A DNA stretch of 64,000 nucleotides from Streptomyces alanosinicus (GCF_014650595.1 NZ_BMVG01000025.1:1-64000); one strand, 5' to 3'; counted from the stretch's first letter, positions 34,118 to 43,165 are shown. Numbers and translations are program-made. Notes: generated by a model not told the origin, from the letters alone.

Positions 34118-34157
34118 GACGGCCTCCGGCCCTCCCCCGAGGGAGCCGGAGGCCGTC
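34118..34157. terminator. Terminator, near twin of the one at 33640
   Basis: GACGGCCTCCGGC (34118-34130) pairs with GCCGGAGGCCGTC (34145-34157), with an inner CCTC/GAGG stem. It lies just after the stop of the secreted protein gene at 34175. The outer 12 bp are the same as in the stem at 33640-33677. Confidence 0.75.
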
Positions 34158-34174
34158 TGCCCCGCTGGGTCAGG

Positions 34175-34645
34175 TCAGCAGGGCCGCAGGGAGTAGATCG
34201 GGTCCCAGGTCGCGTTGCCGGCCTCGTAGGCCGTCGAGGTCCAGCGGGTGCTGCCGTCCTGGTTGTAGAAGCTGGCGACCGTGCCCGGGGTCTGGTTGTT
34301 GGTGAACGGGCCGTCTCCGGTCCAGTTGTTCACGGTCCAGGTCTGGCACTTGTAGAAGTCGAACTTGGTGCCCTTGACGATCATGCAGAGGTGACCGTAG
34401 GCACAGTCCAGGTCCTTGGCGGTGACCTTCCCCTTCGGGGCCCTGCTGAGGGTCAGACCGTCGTAGCGGACCGTGTCGGCGGAGGCCGAGAGCGGCTTCG
34501 GGTGGCCGGCGAGGACCTGGTCGGCGGTGGCCTGGATGCCGGTGACCCGGACGCCGTCCGGGGTGGCGGCGGTGGCCGCGACCGTGGAGCCGGCGAGCAG
34601 GGCGGTGGCCGCGACGAGCAGCGCGGCGGGCTTGGCGATGTTCAC
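34175..34645 (-). CDS. Secreted peptidase-inhibitor-I36-like protein
   Basis: A 156-residue protein with a signal peptide (KPAALLVAATALLAGSTVAATAA). The C-terminal 90 residues resemble the peptidase inhibitor I36 / beta-gamma-crystallin-like fold: CAYGHLCMIVKG, FYKCQTW, NNQTPGTVASFYN, with four Cys including the final residue. I36 members (such as the Streptomyces metalloproteinase inhibitor) block extracellular metallopeptidases. Inhibitory activity here is an inference. ATG start. Confidence 0.78.
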   Translation of the reverse strand: MNIAKPAALLVAATALLAGSTVAATAATPDGVRVTGIQATADQVLAGHPKPLSASADTVRYDGLTLSRAPKGKVTAKDLDCAYGHLCMIVKGTKFDFYKCQTWTVNNWTGDGPFTNNQTPGTVASFYNQDGSTRWTSTAYEAGNATWDPIYSLRPC

Positions 34646-34756
34646 GATTCCCCCATGTGAACGATGGTGTCGGTCGCTCCGCCGGCACGCCTTCCCGGCG
34701 GAGTGGGTCCACCGTCCCGCTGTACTTCGTCCGCCGGTACCTCGGAAGTCTCAGGG

Positions 34757-36337
34757 TCACGTCCTGCCCGGCGGCGTGTACTCCTTGAGGTAGTGAGCGA
34801 CACGGGCGGCGTAGTCGCGGTACTTCGGGGGAACGCCGCCCGTGTCGTTCACCTTCTCGTACGACGTCCGGTAGGAGGCGGCCAGCAGGACGCGGCGGTC
34901 GCCCGTCAGGGAGGTCTTCAGACGCGGGTCGATATAGCAGAGGTAGCGGGCCATGGCCGGGATGGAGACGGCGGGGGACAGCGGCGGGGACGGGGTCGCG
35001 GAGGCGGGGACGCCGTCCGCGCGGATCCACCAGCGCAGCACCTTCGGGGTCCAGCGGGCGATGCCGTACTCGCCCCCGCCGGGCACCGAGGGGTCCGACA
35101 GATCGGGGTCGAAGTTGCTCTCGGTCTTCAGCATGGCCGCGATCAGGGCCGGGGTGACTTCTCGCTGGAGGCAGGCGTGGGCCGAGTCGACGATCAGCCG
35201 GCGGTACCGCACCGGGACGCCCTGGTCCGTGCGGAGTTCGGCGGCGCCGTAGACGGCGGCCGGATCCCTGGGCCCGGTCCCGCCGGTGCCGGCCCAGTCG
35301 CTGACGCCGTAGCCGAGTGCCGCCACGGCCACGGTGGCGACCGCCGAGCCCACGGCCACCGCCGTCCGGCGCCGGCGGGGCAGCAGGGACCGGGGCAGCC
35401 GGGGCGAGCGGCCGGTCCCGGCCGCCGACTCGACCCGGCGCAGCAGGGCGTCCGTGCCGATCCGGTCGCCGTGCGTCCTGGTCAGACAGTCGCGCACGAT
35501 CTCCCGCCAGGCGTCCGGCAGTTCGGGCGACAGACGCAGTTCGTCGGTGCCGCGCGCATAGGCGGCGGCCGCGTCCCGGCGGGCGGTCGGGGTGCCCCCG
35601 GGAAGCGGGAAGGAGTCGGTCAGGACCAGATGCGCCAGCACACCGAAGGCCCAGACGTCCGCCGACGGGCGGATGCGGCGGCCGCGTTCGCCGATCTCCG
35701 ACCAGAGCAGTTCGGGGGGTGTGTAGTCGGGCGTGGAGAAGGCGGGGGTGTACGCGTGCGTGCCCTCCAGCTCCGCCGCCATGTTGAAGTCCGTCAGCCG
35801 CGCCGAACCGTCCTTCATCAGCAGCACGTTGGCCGGCTTCAGATCGCCGTGCACCCAGCCGGCGTGGTGCAGCTGGGCCAGGCCCTCGCAGATCTGCGCG
35901 AGGAGGGCGGGGCCGGCGGACGGGCGGGGCGCCGTCCGCAGCTGCGCGGACAGGGAGTGTTCCGCCTTCTCCAGTACGAGGACGGTGGCGCCGTCGAGTT
36001 CGGGGCGGGCCGGATCGTCGACGACGAGGGTCTCGTACATCCGGATCAGCCGTGGCCGTCTGAGCCTGCGGAGCAGGCCGACCTCGCGCTCGATGAGTTC
36101 GCGCAGATGGGAGAGTTGCCGTGGGGTGCCGGTGCCGGTGGGCAGGAACTTGAGCGCGGCCGTGCGCGGCCGTTCACGGTCGTCGCCGCCGGTGCCGTCG
36201 CTGTCGCCCCCGGTGCCGTCGGCGGTGCGCCGGCCCGTGTACACGCTGCCGAAGGCGCCCGTCGCGATCGGCTCGCGCACCTCCCAGACGCCGACCCGGT
36301 AGCCCCTCGGCACCGGCACGGCGTACGGCTCGGTCAC
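34757..36337 (-). CDS. Ser/Thr protein kinase fused to a lytic transglycosylase-like domain
   Basis: 526 residues. The cytoplasmic kinase has TGAFGSVY (25-33), Lys63, HGDLKPAN with Asp165, and DFN at 183-185 in place of the usual DFG. One membrane helix follows at about 322-345. The exported part (about 365-520) looks like an SLT lysozyme-like domain with MLKTESNFDPDL (candidate catalytic Glu), EYGIARWTP and a late YRDYAARVAHYLKEY. It may couple wall state to phosphorylation. The GTG start overlaps the FHA gene stop by 4 bp, so the FHA protein is a likely substrate or partner. Confidence 0.85.
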   Translation of the reverse strand: MTEPYAVPVPRGYRVGVWEVREPIATGAFGSVYTGRRTADGTGGDSDGTGGDDRERPRTAALKFLPTGTGTPRQLSHLRELIEREVGLLRRLRRPRLIRMYETLVVDDPARPELDGATVLVLEKAEHSLSAQLRTAPRPSAGPALLAQICEGLAQLHHAGWVHGDLKPANVLLMKDGSARLTDFNMAAELEGTHAYTPAFSTPDYTPPELLWSEIGERGRRIRPSADVWAFGVLAHLVLTDSFPLPGGTPTARRDAAAAYARGTDELRLSPELPDAWREIVRDCLTRTHGDRIGTDALLRRVESAAGTGRSPRLPRSLLPRRRRTAVAVGSAVATVAVAALGYGVSDWAGTGGTGPRDPAAVYGAAELRTDQGVPVRYRRLIVDSAHACLQREVTPALIAAMLKTESNFDPDLSDPSVPGGGEYGIARWTPKVLRWWIRADGVPASATPSPPLSPAVSIPAMARYLCYIDPRLKTSLTGDRRVLLAASYRTSYEKVNDTGGVPPKYRDYAARVAHYLKEYTPPGRT

Positions 36338-37083
36338 CGGGCCGCCCGGCTCGCGGACCCGGAGGGGGAGAGCACGACCAGGTCGTCCTCCCGCACCAGG
36401 TCGAAGCGGAGCGCCAGGGACACCAGGGACTCCTTCTTGCCGTTGAGGCGGGGACCGGTGTCCGCGGTCTCCGGACCGGGCTTGAGCCGCAGCTTCACGG
36501 CCAGGTAGTCGATGTTCCACTGCACCGAGGTGCGTGAGGCGGCCGGCCAGGCGGCGCGCAGCCGGTCCACGACCTGGTCGACGGTGGGCAGCGGGGCGTG
36601 CGGGTCGCCGCGCAGCCGGGGCTCGCACAGGGCGGCCAGGACCGCGAAATAGCGCTTGGTGCGGTCGACGGAGAAGGCGGGGGCTGTGGTCTCGCCGTCG
36701 GGTCCGCCCTCGCCGCGCAGATAGTCGTGGCGGGGTGCCCAGACCTCGATCGTCAGCAGGTCGCCGGCGGCGGGCAGGACGATCCGCGAGAACTCGAACG
36801 GGATGGGCGCGTCGAGCCGGCCCGGACCGACCTTGATGTGTTCGCCGGCGCCTTCCGGGTTCTCGACGACATACGTCTGCCGCGCGGAGAGGTTGCTCAG
36901 TATCCAGAACGCGCCCTGGGCGCTCAGTTCGCCGGCCCGGCGTGAGACCCCGTCGTGCGGAATCACCAGCTCGTTGCCGGACGCCCGCCCGAAGCGGAGG
37001 CGCTCGCCGGGGGCGAGCCGGATCTGGCCGCGATCCTGTCGGTCCTCCGGGGTCCGCGGAGGTACGACGATGATGCTGTACAA
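36334..37083 (-). CDS. FHA domain-containing protein
   Basis: A 249-residue cytoplasmic protein. An FHA-type phosphothreonine-binding region spans about 15-110 (RFGRASGNELVIPHDGVSRRAGEL, then FWILSNLSARQTYV). The C-terminal part (about 140-235) is a winged-helix-like region (VDRLRAAWPAASRTSVQWNIDYLAVKLRL). It is coupled by a GTGA overlap to the kinase downstream. It probably binds a phosphorylated protein made by that kinase. Confidence 0.85.
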   Translation of the reverse strand: MYSIIVVPPRTPEDRQDRGQIRLAPGERLRFGRASGNELVIPHDGVSRRAGELSAQGAFWILSNLSARQTYVVENPEGAGEHIKVGPGRLDAPIPFEFSRIVLPAAGDLLTIEVWAPRHDYLRGEGGPDGETTAPAFSVDRTKRYFAVLAALCEPRLRGDPHAPLPTVDQVVDRLRAAWPAASRTSVQWNIDYLAVKLRLKPGPETADTGPRLNGKKESLVSLALRFDLVREDDLVVLSPSGSASRAAR

Positions 37084-37157
37084 GGTGCGTCTCCCCGAGC
37101 CTTGCGGCCACCCCGGCCGGTACGGCTACGCCAGTCAGGGTAGGGGGAGACACCGGG

Positions 37158-37196
37158 GCCGTGCCTCCCCCTGGACGGGTGAGACACGGCCCTCGA
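37158..37196. terminator. Hairpin downstream of the membrane protein gene
   Basis: GGGCCGTG and CACGGCCC enclose about 23 nt, which also partly pair with the preceding AGGGGGAG. It lies between the FHA gene start and the 3' end of the gene at 37235. A terminator for the latter is plausible. Confidence 0.45.
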
Positions 37197-37234
37197 CACG
37201 GAATGGCGCGAACTGTTCTGTCGCGCGGGCGGGT

Positions 37235-37891
37235 TCAGTACCTGGGACGGTTGAACCATGCGGTGCCGCTCGGCACGACCGGGGCCGCGGTGATGACGGC
37301 CGCGAACACCACCCAGATGAGCGGGAAGATGGTGGCCGAGGCGAGACCGGAGTCCATGCCCGCGAAGAGCCCGATCAGGCCGAGGACACCGCCGAGCGCG
37401 CCGTAGACCACCGTCGTGATGCGCACTCCCTGACCGCCGCGGCCGAACTTCACGCCCAGCGTGATGGACAGCGCGGCCAGGCCCAGCGCGATCAGCCCGA
37501 TGAACACGATCAGGCCCGCGGCCATGTGGCCGCCGTCGCCGATCGAGCTGAACGGGCTGTCGTCGGACGAGCTGCCCAGGTCGTCGGCCTTGTTCGAGAC
37601 GTCGTTGACGAAGGCCCCGATGTACAGCCAGATAAGGCCGACGATGATCTGCACCGCGGAGATGAGGTACAGGAACACCCGCGCGGTCACGAGCAGACCC
37701 GGCATCGACTGGGTCATCGCGTTGCCGCCCGGGTAGCCGGGGTAGCCGGGCTGCTGGGGGTAGCCGGGCTGCTGGGGGTAGCCGTACCCCTGCGGCGGGA
37801 CGCCGGGAGCCTGCGGGTAGCCGTAGCCGGGAGCGGCCGGAGGCTGCTGGGGTGGCGGGCCGTAGGGGTTGTTCGGGTCGCCGAAGCTCAT
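37235..37891 (-). CDS. Four-helix membrane protein with GYPQQP-rich N-terminus
   Basis: A 218-residue protein. The first 58 residues are a repetitive Pro/Gln/Gly/Tyr-rich tail (PQQPGYPQQPGYPGYP). Four hydrophobic segments follow, with one extracellular loop rich in Ser and Asp. Similar small proteins are common in Streptomyces without known function. The start ATG at 37891 (MSFGDPNNPYG) fits the family pattern. Confidence 0.8.
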   Translation of the reverse strand: MSFGDPNNPYGPPPQQPPAAPGYGYPQAPGVPPQGYGYPQQPGYPQQPGYPGYPGGNAMTQSMPGLLVTARVFLYLISAVQIIVGLIWLYIGAFVNDVSNKADDLGSSSDDSPFSSIGDGGHMAAGLIVFIGLIALGLAALSITLGVKFGRGGQGVRITTVVYGALGGVLGLIGLFAGMDSGLASATIFPLIWVVFAAVITAAPVVPSGTAWFNRPRY

Positions 37892-38151
37892 GGCGAGGTT
37901 CCTCCGTTGTTCGAGTGCTGGGGACGAGGCGCGGCACTGCACGGAGGAGGGTTTCTACAGATGCGGTCCGTCCCCCCGTTGAGCTGCCCGCTGCACTGTC
38001 TGCTCATCGTTCTTTAGGCAGGTCTTGATTGTCCAGCCGGAATGGTGAGGTGTTGTGCAAGTGCAACATCCCTGATCATGGCGTGACAGATCGGAACGGC
38101 GGCGGGGTACCGGATTGGAACCGGGGCCGGTTCATCCGCGAGGATGGGGGC

Positions 38152-39006
38152 ATGACCGCCCAGATTCTCGATGGCAAGGCCACCGCAGCCGCGATCAAGT
38201 CCGATCTGACCGCCCGCGTGGCGGCGCTGAAGGAGAAGGGCGTCACGCCCGGCCTCGGCACGATCCTGGTCGGGGACGACCCCGGCAGTCAGAAGTACGT
38301 CGCCGGCAAGCACCGTGACTGCGCGCAGGTCGGCATCGCCTCCATCCAGCGCGAACTTCCGGCCACGGCGACCCAGGAGGAGATCGAGGCGGTCGTCCGC
38401 GAGCTGAACGAGGACCCGGACTGCACCGGTTACATCGTCCAGCTGCCGCTGCCCAAGGGCATCGACGAGAACCGCATCCTGGAGCTGATGGACCCGGCCA
38501 AGGACGCCGACGGGCTGCACCCGATGAACCTCGGCCGGCTGGTGCTGAACGAGCCCGCGCCGCTGCCCTGCACCCCGAACGGCATCCTCAGCCTGCTGCG
38601 GGCCCATGGCGTGGAGATCAAGGGCGCCGAGGTCGTGGTCGTCGGACGTGGCGTGACCATCGGGCGTCCGATGCCGCTGCTGCTCACCCGGCGCAGTGAG
38701 AACGCCACCGTGACCCAGTGCCACACCGGCACCCGTGATCTGTCCGCCCATCTGAAGCGGGCCGACATCATCATCGCGGCCGCCGGCTTCCCGCACCTGA
38801 TCCGCGCCGAGGACGTCAAGCAGGGCGCCGCCGTCCTCGACGTCGGTGTCTCGCGCAACGCCGAGGGCAAGATCGTCGGCGATGTGCACCCGGACGTGGC
38901 CGAGGTGGCCGCCTGGATCTCTCCCAACCCCGGCGGTGTCGGCCCGATGACCCGGGCGCAGCTGCTGGTCAACGTGGTCGAGGCGGCGGAGCGCAGTGCC
39001 GGCTGA
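38152..39006 (+). CDS. folD: Methylenetetrahydrofolate dehydrogenase / cyclohydrolase
   Basis: A 284-residue bifunctional enzyme that interconverts 5,10-methylene- and 10-formyl-tetrahydrofolate using NADP. Motifs: GSQKYVAGKHRDC with the catalytic Lys region, VQLPLPKGID, and the cofactor loop VVVGRGVTIGRPM. The C-terminal PGGVGPMTRAQLL is conserved. ATG at 38152 was chosen from the conserved MTAQILDGKATA start. It overlaps the DUF3017 gene by 11 bp. No ZTP or other known riboswitch is seen upstream. Confidence 0.96.
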   Translation: MTAQILDGKATAAAIKSDLTARVAALKEKGVTPGLGTILVGDDPGSQKYVAGKHRDCAQVGIASIQRELPATATQEEIEAVVRELNEDPDCTGYIVQLPLPKGIDENRILELMDPAKDADGLHPMNLGRLVLNEPAPLPCTPNGILSLLRAHGVEIKGAEVVVVGRGVTIGRPMPLLLTRRSENATVTQCHTGTRDLSAHLKRADIIIAAAGFPHLIRAEDVKQGAAVLDVGVSRNAEGKIVGDVHPDVAEVAAWISPNPGGVGPMTRAQLLVNVVEAAERSAG

Positions 39007-39550
39007 GGACGCCCGCGCGGGGGCGGTCACCCGCGGAGCGCCAGGCGCGGGCCCGGGCCCCCGCGGCACACACGGCCACGAGAAGGGCCCCCGCGGCACA
39101 CATGGCCCCGAGAAGGGCTCCCACGGCACACACGGTTCCGAGGAGGGTCCCGGGCGGACCACACGCCGATTCCCGCGGATCACCCGGGACACCGCGCGAC
39201 CGGAGGGCGGCGGCCGGGCCGCGCGCGGTGACGCCCCCGCCCCGGCGCGGCAGTGGCCCCTGCTCGTCGTGCTCGGCGGGGTCGCGCTCGGCCTGCTGCT
39301 GACCGCGCTCGACGTGTTCCGCTACGGCACCCTGCTGATCGGTGCCGCCCTGCTGGCCGGCGCGGTCATGCGCTGGATACTGCCGGGCGTCGGCATGCTC
39401 GCCGTCCGCTCCCGCTTCACGGACATCGTCACCTACGGCGTCCTCGGCCTCGCGATCGTCCTGCTGGCGCTGATGGCCCAGCCCAAACCGTGGCTCGTGA
39501 TGCCGTTCCTGAAGGACACCCTGCACTTCACACTCACCAGCAACAGATAG
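38996..39550 (+). CDS. DUF3017 family membrane protein
   Basis: A 184-residue protein. A repetitive N-terminus (residues about 22-51) holds three 10-residue units of the type RGTHGxEKGP. Three hydrophobic segments follow (about 88-105, 107-122 and 142-160). DUF3017 proteins follow folD in many Streptomyces; their role is unknown. The GTG start lies within the folD stop region, so translation is probably coupled. Confidence 0.85.
   Translation: MPAEDARAGAVTRGAPGAGPGPRGTHGHEKGPRGTHGPEKGSHGTHGSEEGPGRTTRRFPRITRDTARPEGGGRAARGDAPAPARQWPLLVVLGGVALGLLLTALDVFRYGTLLIGAALLAGAVMRWILPGVGMLAVRSRFTDIVTYGVLGLAIVLLALMAQPKPWLVMPFLKDTLHFTLTSNR
39061..39150. repeat. Three tandem 30-bp repeats inside the DUF3017 gene
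   Basis: Units at 39061-39090, 39091-39120 and 39121-39150 each encode ten residues (RGTHGHEKGP, RGTHGPEKGS, HGTHGSEEGP). The unit length is a multiple of three, so copy-number change would keep the frame. Confidence 0.85.
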
Positions 39551-39581
39551 CGACGCCCGCGCCCCGACGGGGTGTTCGCGT

Positions 39582-39625
39582 ACGCCGGTGGCCCGTGTCC
39601 CCCCGGGGACGCGGGCCACCGGCGT
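39582..39625. terminator. Strong terminator after the folD operon
   Basis: ACGCCGGTGGCCCG (39582-39595) pairs perfectly with 39612-39625, and a further inner stem follows after a T-G pair. It lies 31 bp after the DUF3017 stop and before the two-component genes. Confidence 0.8.
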
Positions 39626-39699
39626 CCCGCCGGCTGCAACTTCCGCGGTACCGCACCCGGTTGACTCCCGGCTCCGGCCTCGGGCGTTACCCTGCGGCG

Positions 39700-40893
39700 G
39701 TGCGACCGAGGACCCCCCGCCCGCTCGTCGTGGACACGCTGATCGCCCTCTCCATGGCCGTGGTGGCCGTCCTGCTCGGGCAGGAGTCGCGCGCGCAGGG
39801 CTGGCCGGAACTCGACGCTCGCGCCTACGTCCTGGTCGCCCTCGCCCATCTGCCGGTCGCGCTGCGCGGCCGATGGCCGCTCGCCGTCTTCGCCGTCGTC
39901 CAGGCCGCCGCGGTCGCCTACATCACCCTCGGCTACTGGCCGGTGGTGTGCACCTTCGGCGCCATGCTCGCGCTGTACACCGTCGCCTCCGTCCGCCCGG
40001 TGCGCACCGCCCTGGTCTGCGCGGCCGGCATGACCGGCGTCTGGGCGTACGCCGGTGTGGTCAGCCGGACCCCGTCCATGGCGTCCGTGCTCGGCCAGGC
40101 GCTGCTGTACTGCTCGGTGCTGGTCTGGTTCGGGCACCTGGCCCGCCGGTCCGCCGAACTCACCCGGCGGCTGCGCGCCGAGCAGGCCGAGCGGGCCCGG
40201 CACGCGGTCGCCGAGGAGCGGGGACGGATCGCGCGGGAGCTGCACGACGTGGTCGCCCACCACATGTCCGTCATCTCGGTGCAGGCGGGTCTCGCCCGGT
40301 TCGTCTTCGACTCGAACCCGGTCCGGGCGCGCGGCGCGCTCGGCACCATCGCGGACACCAGCGGCGAGGCCCTGGAGGAACTGCGCCGCATGCTGCACCT
40401 GCTGCGCGAGGAGGACCCCGACGCGCCCGAGCGGTCGCCCATGCCCACGCTGGCCCGGCTCGGGGAACTCCTCGACCGGGTCCGGGCCGGCGGACTGCCC
40501 GTGGACCTCGATGTCGCGGGACCCGAGCGCCCGCTGCCGCCCGGCGTCGAACTGTGCGCCTACCGCGTCGTCCAGGAGGCCCTCACCAACGTCCTCAAAC
40601 ACGCCGGCCCGGCGCACGCGCGCGTGGAACTCCGGTACCGCGCCCATGAACTGAGGGTCCGGATCGCCGACGACGGAAAGGGGACGGTTCCGGCCAGAGT
40701 GCCGACGGGCGCGGGGCATGGCTTGATCGGCATGCGCGAGCGGGCCAAGCTCTACGGCGGGACGGTCACGGTCGGCCCACGCTCCGAGGGCGGCTTCGAG
40801 GTCCGGCTGACCCTGCCCACCTCGGCCGCCGAACGCGGCCGCGGGGGCACGGCCGAGGACACGGAGGAGGCCGCGCCGGAGACGGAGCGGTAG
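39700..40893 (+). CDS. NarL-type sensor histidine kinase
   Basis: A 397-residue kinase. About five membrane helices with very short loops occupy residues 10-150, so it probably senses something in the membrane. A HisKA_3 domain follows with the phosphorylated His182 (ARELHDVVAHHMS), then an HATPase domain with N box VVQEALTNVLKHAG and G boxes ADDGKG and GHGLIGMRER. It works with the response regulator 32 bp downstream. The GTG at 39700 was chosen because the preceding in-frame sequence overlaps the terminator. Confidence 0.92.
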   Translation: MRPRTPRPLVVDTLIALSMAVVAVLLGQESRAQGWPELDARAYVLVALAHLPVALRGRWPLAVFAVVQAAAVAYITLGYWPVVCTFGAMLALYTVASVRPVRTALVCAAGMTGVWAYAGVVSRTPSMASVLGQALLYCSVLVWFGHLARRSAELTRRLRAEQAERARHAVAEERGRIARELHDVVAHHMSVISVQAGLARFVFDSNPVRARGALGTIADTSGEALEELRRMLHLLREEDPDAPERSPMPTLARLGELLDRVRAGGLPVDLDVAGPERPLPPGVELCAYRVVQEALTNVLKHAGPAHARVELRYRAHELRVRIADDGKGTVPARVPTGAGHGLIGMRERAKLYGGTVTVGPRSEGGFEVRLTLPTSAAERGRGGTAEDTEEAAPETER

Positions 40894-40925
40894 GCAGGCG
40901 GCGCACGGGGGGGGCGACGTACGGC

Positions 40926-41618
40926 ATGACCAGAGTGCTCGTCGTCGACGACCAGTTCCTCATCCGCGCCGGGCTCGTCGGCCTGCTGGAGGCCGCGCCG
41001 GGTTTCGAGGTGGTGGGCGAGGCCGGGGACGGCGCGCAGGCCGTACGGCTCGCCGCCGAGACCCGGCCCGATGTCATCCTCATGGACATCCGGATGCCCG
41101 GCGTCAACGGCATCGAGGCCACCGAGCGGATCCTCGCCGAGGCCGATGAGCGGGTCCTCGCCGAGGCCGGTGAACGGCCGCCGCGGGTGCTGGTGCTGAC
41201 CACCTTCGACCTGGACGAGTATGTGTACGGGGCGCTGCGCGCCGGGGCGGCGGGGTTCCTGCTGAAGGACTCCGGGCCCGAGCGGCTGCTCGCCGCCGTC
41301 GCCGTCGTGGACGGCGGCGACGCGCTCTTCGCGCCCAGTGTCACCCGGCGCCTGGTGGAGGCCTTCGCCCGGCAGCAGGCCCCGGACCCGGCCGGCGCGG
41401 CCTCGCCCGACCTCGGGGTGCTCACCTCGCGGGAGCGGGAGGTCCTCACCCTCACGGCCCGCGGTCTGTCCAACGTGGAGATCGCCGACCGCCTCTACAT
41501 CAGCGAGGCCACCGTCAAGACCCATCTCAACCGCACGATGAGCAAGCTCGGCCTGGGCAGCCGCGCCCAGGCGGTCGTGCTGGCCTACGAGACCGGACTG
41601 GTGACACCGGGCGGCTGA
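40926..41618 (+). CDS. LuxR-family (NarL-type) response regulator
   Basis: A 230-residue regulator with a receiver domain (VVDDQFLIRAGL, phospho-acceptor Asp54 in LMDIRMPG, Lys in LLKDSGPE) and a C-terminal LuxR helix-turn-helix (LTSREREVLTLTARGLSNVEIADRL). A short repeat inside the receiver (ERILAEADERVLAEAGERPP, about 78-97) lengthens the loop before beta-strand 4. The cognate kinase is directly upstream. Target genes are unknown. Confidence 0.94.
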   Translation: MTRVLVVDDQFLIRAGLVGLLEAAPGFEVVGEAGDGAQAVRLAAETRPDVILMDIRMPGVNGIEATERILAEADERVLAEAGERPPRVLVLTTFDLDEYVYGALRAGAAGFLLKDSGPERLLAAVAVVDGGDALFAPSVTRRLVEAFARQQAPDPAGAASPDLGVLTSREREVLTLTARGLSNVEIADRLYISEATVKTHLNRTMSKLGLGSRAQAVVLAYETGLVTPGG

Positions 41619-41865
41619 ACGGGCCCGGCGGGACGGCGGTTCATCCCCTCCCCCGAGTCAGGACGAACCGCCGCCGGGAATCAGCCTTCCGCCCATGAAC
41701 GGCCTGTTCAACGCCTGTCCCTGCGCTGTGGCACGGAAGTGACCGTTCCGCTACGGTGTCCGCGCGCGCCCTCCGTGCTCCCGCGCGCCCCCACTGCGGG
41801 AACTGGGATCCTCAGGCGGTGCATCCTTGTGGGTAGCCAGGACGGGGGGAAGTAGGGGGGAAGCG

Positions 41866-43155
41866 ATGCCTCGTTGGAAGGATCTGCCGGAGGAGCTGGA
41901 TCCGCAGATCAGGGAGTTCACCAGTCAGGTGCGCCGGCTCGTGGACCGCAGCGGCCTGAGCGTCGCGGCACTCGCCGACCGCACCGGCTACAGCAAGACA
42001 TCCTGGGAGCGCTATCTGGGCGGCCGGCTCCTCGCGCCCAAGGGTGCCGTCGTCGCCCTCGCCGAGGTCACCGGCACCAATCCCGTGCATCTGACCACGA
42101 TGTGGGAGCTGGCCGAACGCGCCTGGAGCCGGGCGGAGATGCGGCACGACCGCACCATGGAGGCCATCCGGATCTCCCAGGCACGCGCCGCGCTCGGGGA
42201 GTTCGGGGCGGCCGAGGCCACCGGCGGCCCGTCCGGCCGTCCGGGCGGTACCGGGTCCGGCCGGACGAACGGCGGCCCGCCGGGCCGTACGGGTGCGGGC
42301 CGCACGGGCGGCGGCATCGGCGCGACCACGGGCATCGCCGGTCCGGCCGGGGTCTCCCCGACGATCCCCCCGCAGCCGACGGCCCCCGACGCCGACGCCC
42401 GCGAGGGCGCGGGCCCCGCCCCTGCCGACCGTGACGGCACCGGCACCGGCACGGGCACCTCCGGCGGCAACTCCTGGGGCCTGGCCGGGTATCAGGGCCC
42501 CTCCCCGGCGAGCGGCCGCCCCGGCACGGGGGCACGCGCGGATGCGGGCGGCGCGGGCGGTGTCCGGCCCGGCACGTCGCCCGACGGTCCCGGCTGGACG
42601 CCGAGCACCCCGAACCCGTACGACGGACCGCTTCCCCCTCAGGGGGCACCCCCGGCGCGCCGGGGGAGCGCCCGCCGGCAGCGGGTGATCATGTTCGCCG
42701 CGGGAGCCGTCGGCGTGCTCGTCGTCATGGCGACCGTCTACTTCCTGACCGACCGGGGCGCGCGGCACGACGGCGCCACCGGGCGGCCGTCCCCTGCCGC
42801 GACGCACGCGAGCCCGCCGCCCGGTGTCAAGTGCACCGGCTCCGCCTGCGACGGCAAGGACGCCGAGGCCATGGGGTGCAGCGGCGACCTGGTCAGCACC
42901 GCCAAGACCGCCACCGTCGGCACCACCACCCTGGAGGTCCGGTACAGCAAGGCCTGCGGCGCCGCCTGGGGCCGGATCACCGGCGCCGCCGCGGGCGACA
43001 AGGTCCATGTCCTGGCCGGCCGGGTCCAGCAGACCGGTGAGACCAGCGGCGTCGGCGACACCATCGCCTACACCCCGATGGTCGCCGTGAAGGACGCGGC
43101 GCAGGCGAAGGCCTGCGCGACGCTGGCGTCCGGGCGGACGGGCTGCACGAAGTAG
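41866..43155 (+). CDS. XRE-type HTH protein with a C-terminal membrane anchor
   Basis: A 429-residue protein. The N-terminal 90 residues carry an XRE helix-turn-helix (LSVAALADRTGYSKTSWERYLGGR). A long Gly/Pro/Thr-rich linker follows (about 115-265), then one membrane helix (about 272-295) and an exported domain with several Cys (CTGSACDGKDAEAMGC ... CATLASGRTGC), which resembles the DUF2690 fold. The layout suggests a regulator tethered to the membrane. The ATG at 41866 has GGGGAAG directly upstream. Confidence 0.85.
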   Translation: MPRWKDLPEELDPQIREFTSQVRRLVDRSGLSVAALADRTGYSKTSWERYLGGRLLAPKGAVVALAEVTGTNPVHLTTMWELAERAWSRAEMRHDRTMEAIRISQARAALGEFGAAEATGGPSGRPGGTGSGRTNGGPPGRTGAGRTGGGIGATTGIAGPAGVSPTIPPQPTAPDADAREGAGPAPADRDGTGTGTGTSGGNSWGLAGYQGPSPASGRPGTGARADAGGAGGVRPGTSPDGPGWTPSTPNPYDGPLPPQGAPPARRGSARRQRVIMFAAGAVGVLVVMATVYFLTDRGARHDGATGRPSPAATHASPPPGVKCTGSACDGKDAEAMGCSGDLVSTAKTATVGTTTLEVRYSKACGAAWGRITGAAAGDKVHVLAGRVQQTGETSGVGDTIAYTPMVAVKDAAQAKACATLASGRTGCTK

Positions 43156-43165
43156 CCCCGCCCGG

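Noticed and set aside
38029..38151. ZTP riboswitch before folD
   Set aside because: No CGCCTGGGC-type block or GGGGAGCG block is present in this stretch.
39061..39150. CRISPR-like array in the DUF3017 gene
   Set aside because: The 30-bp units are contiguous and in frame, encoding protein repeats.
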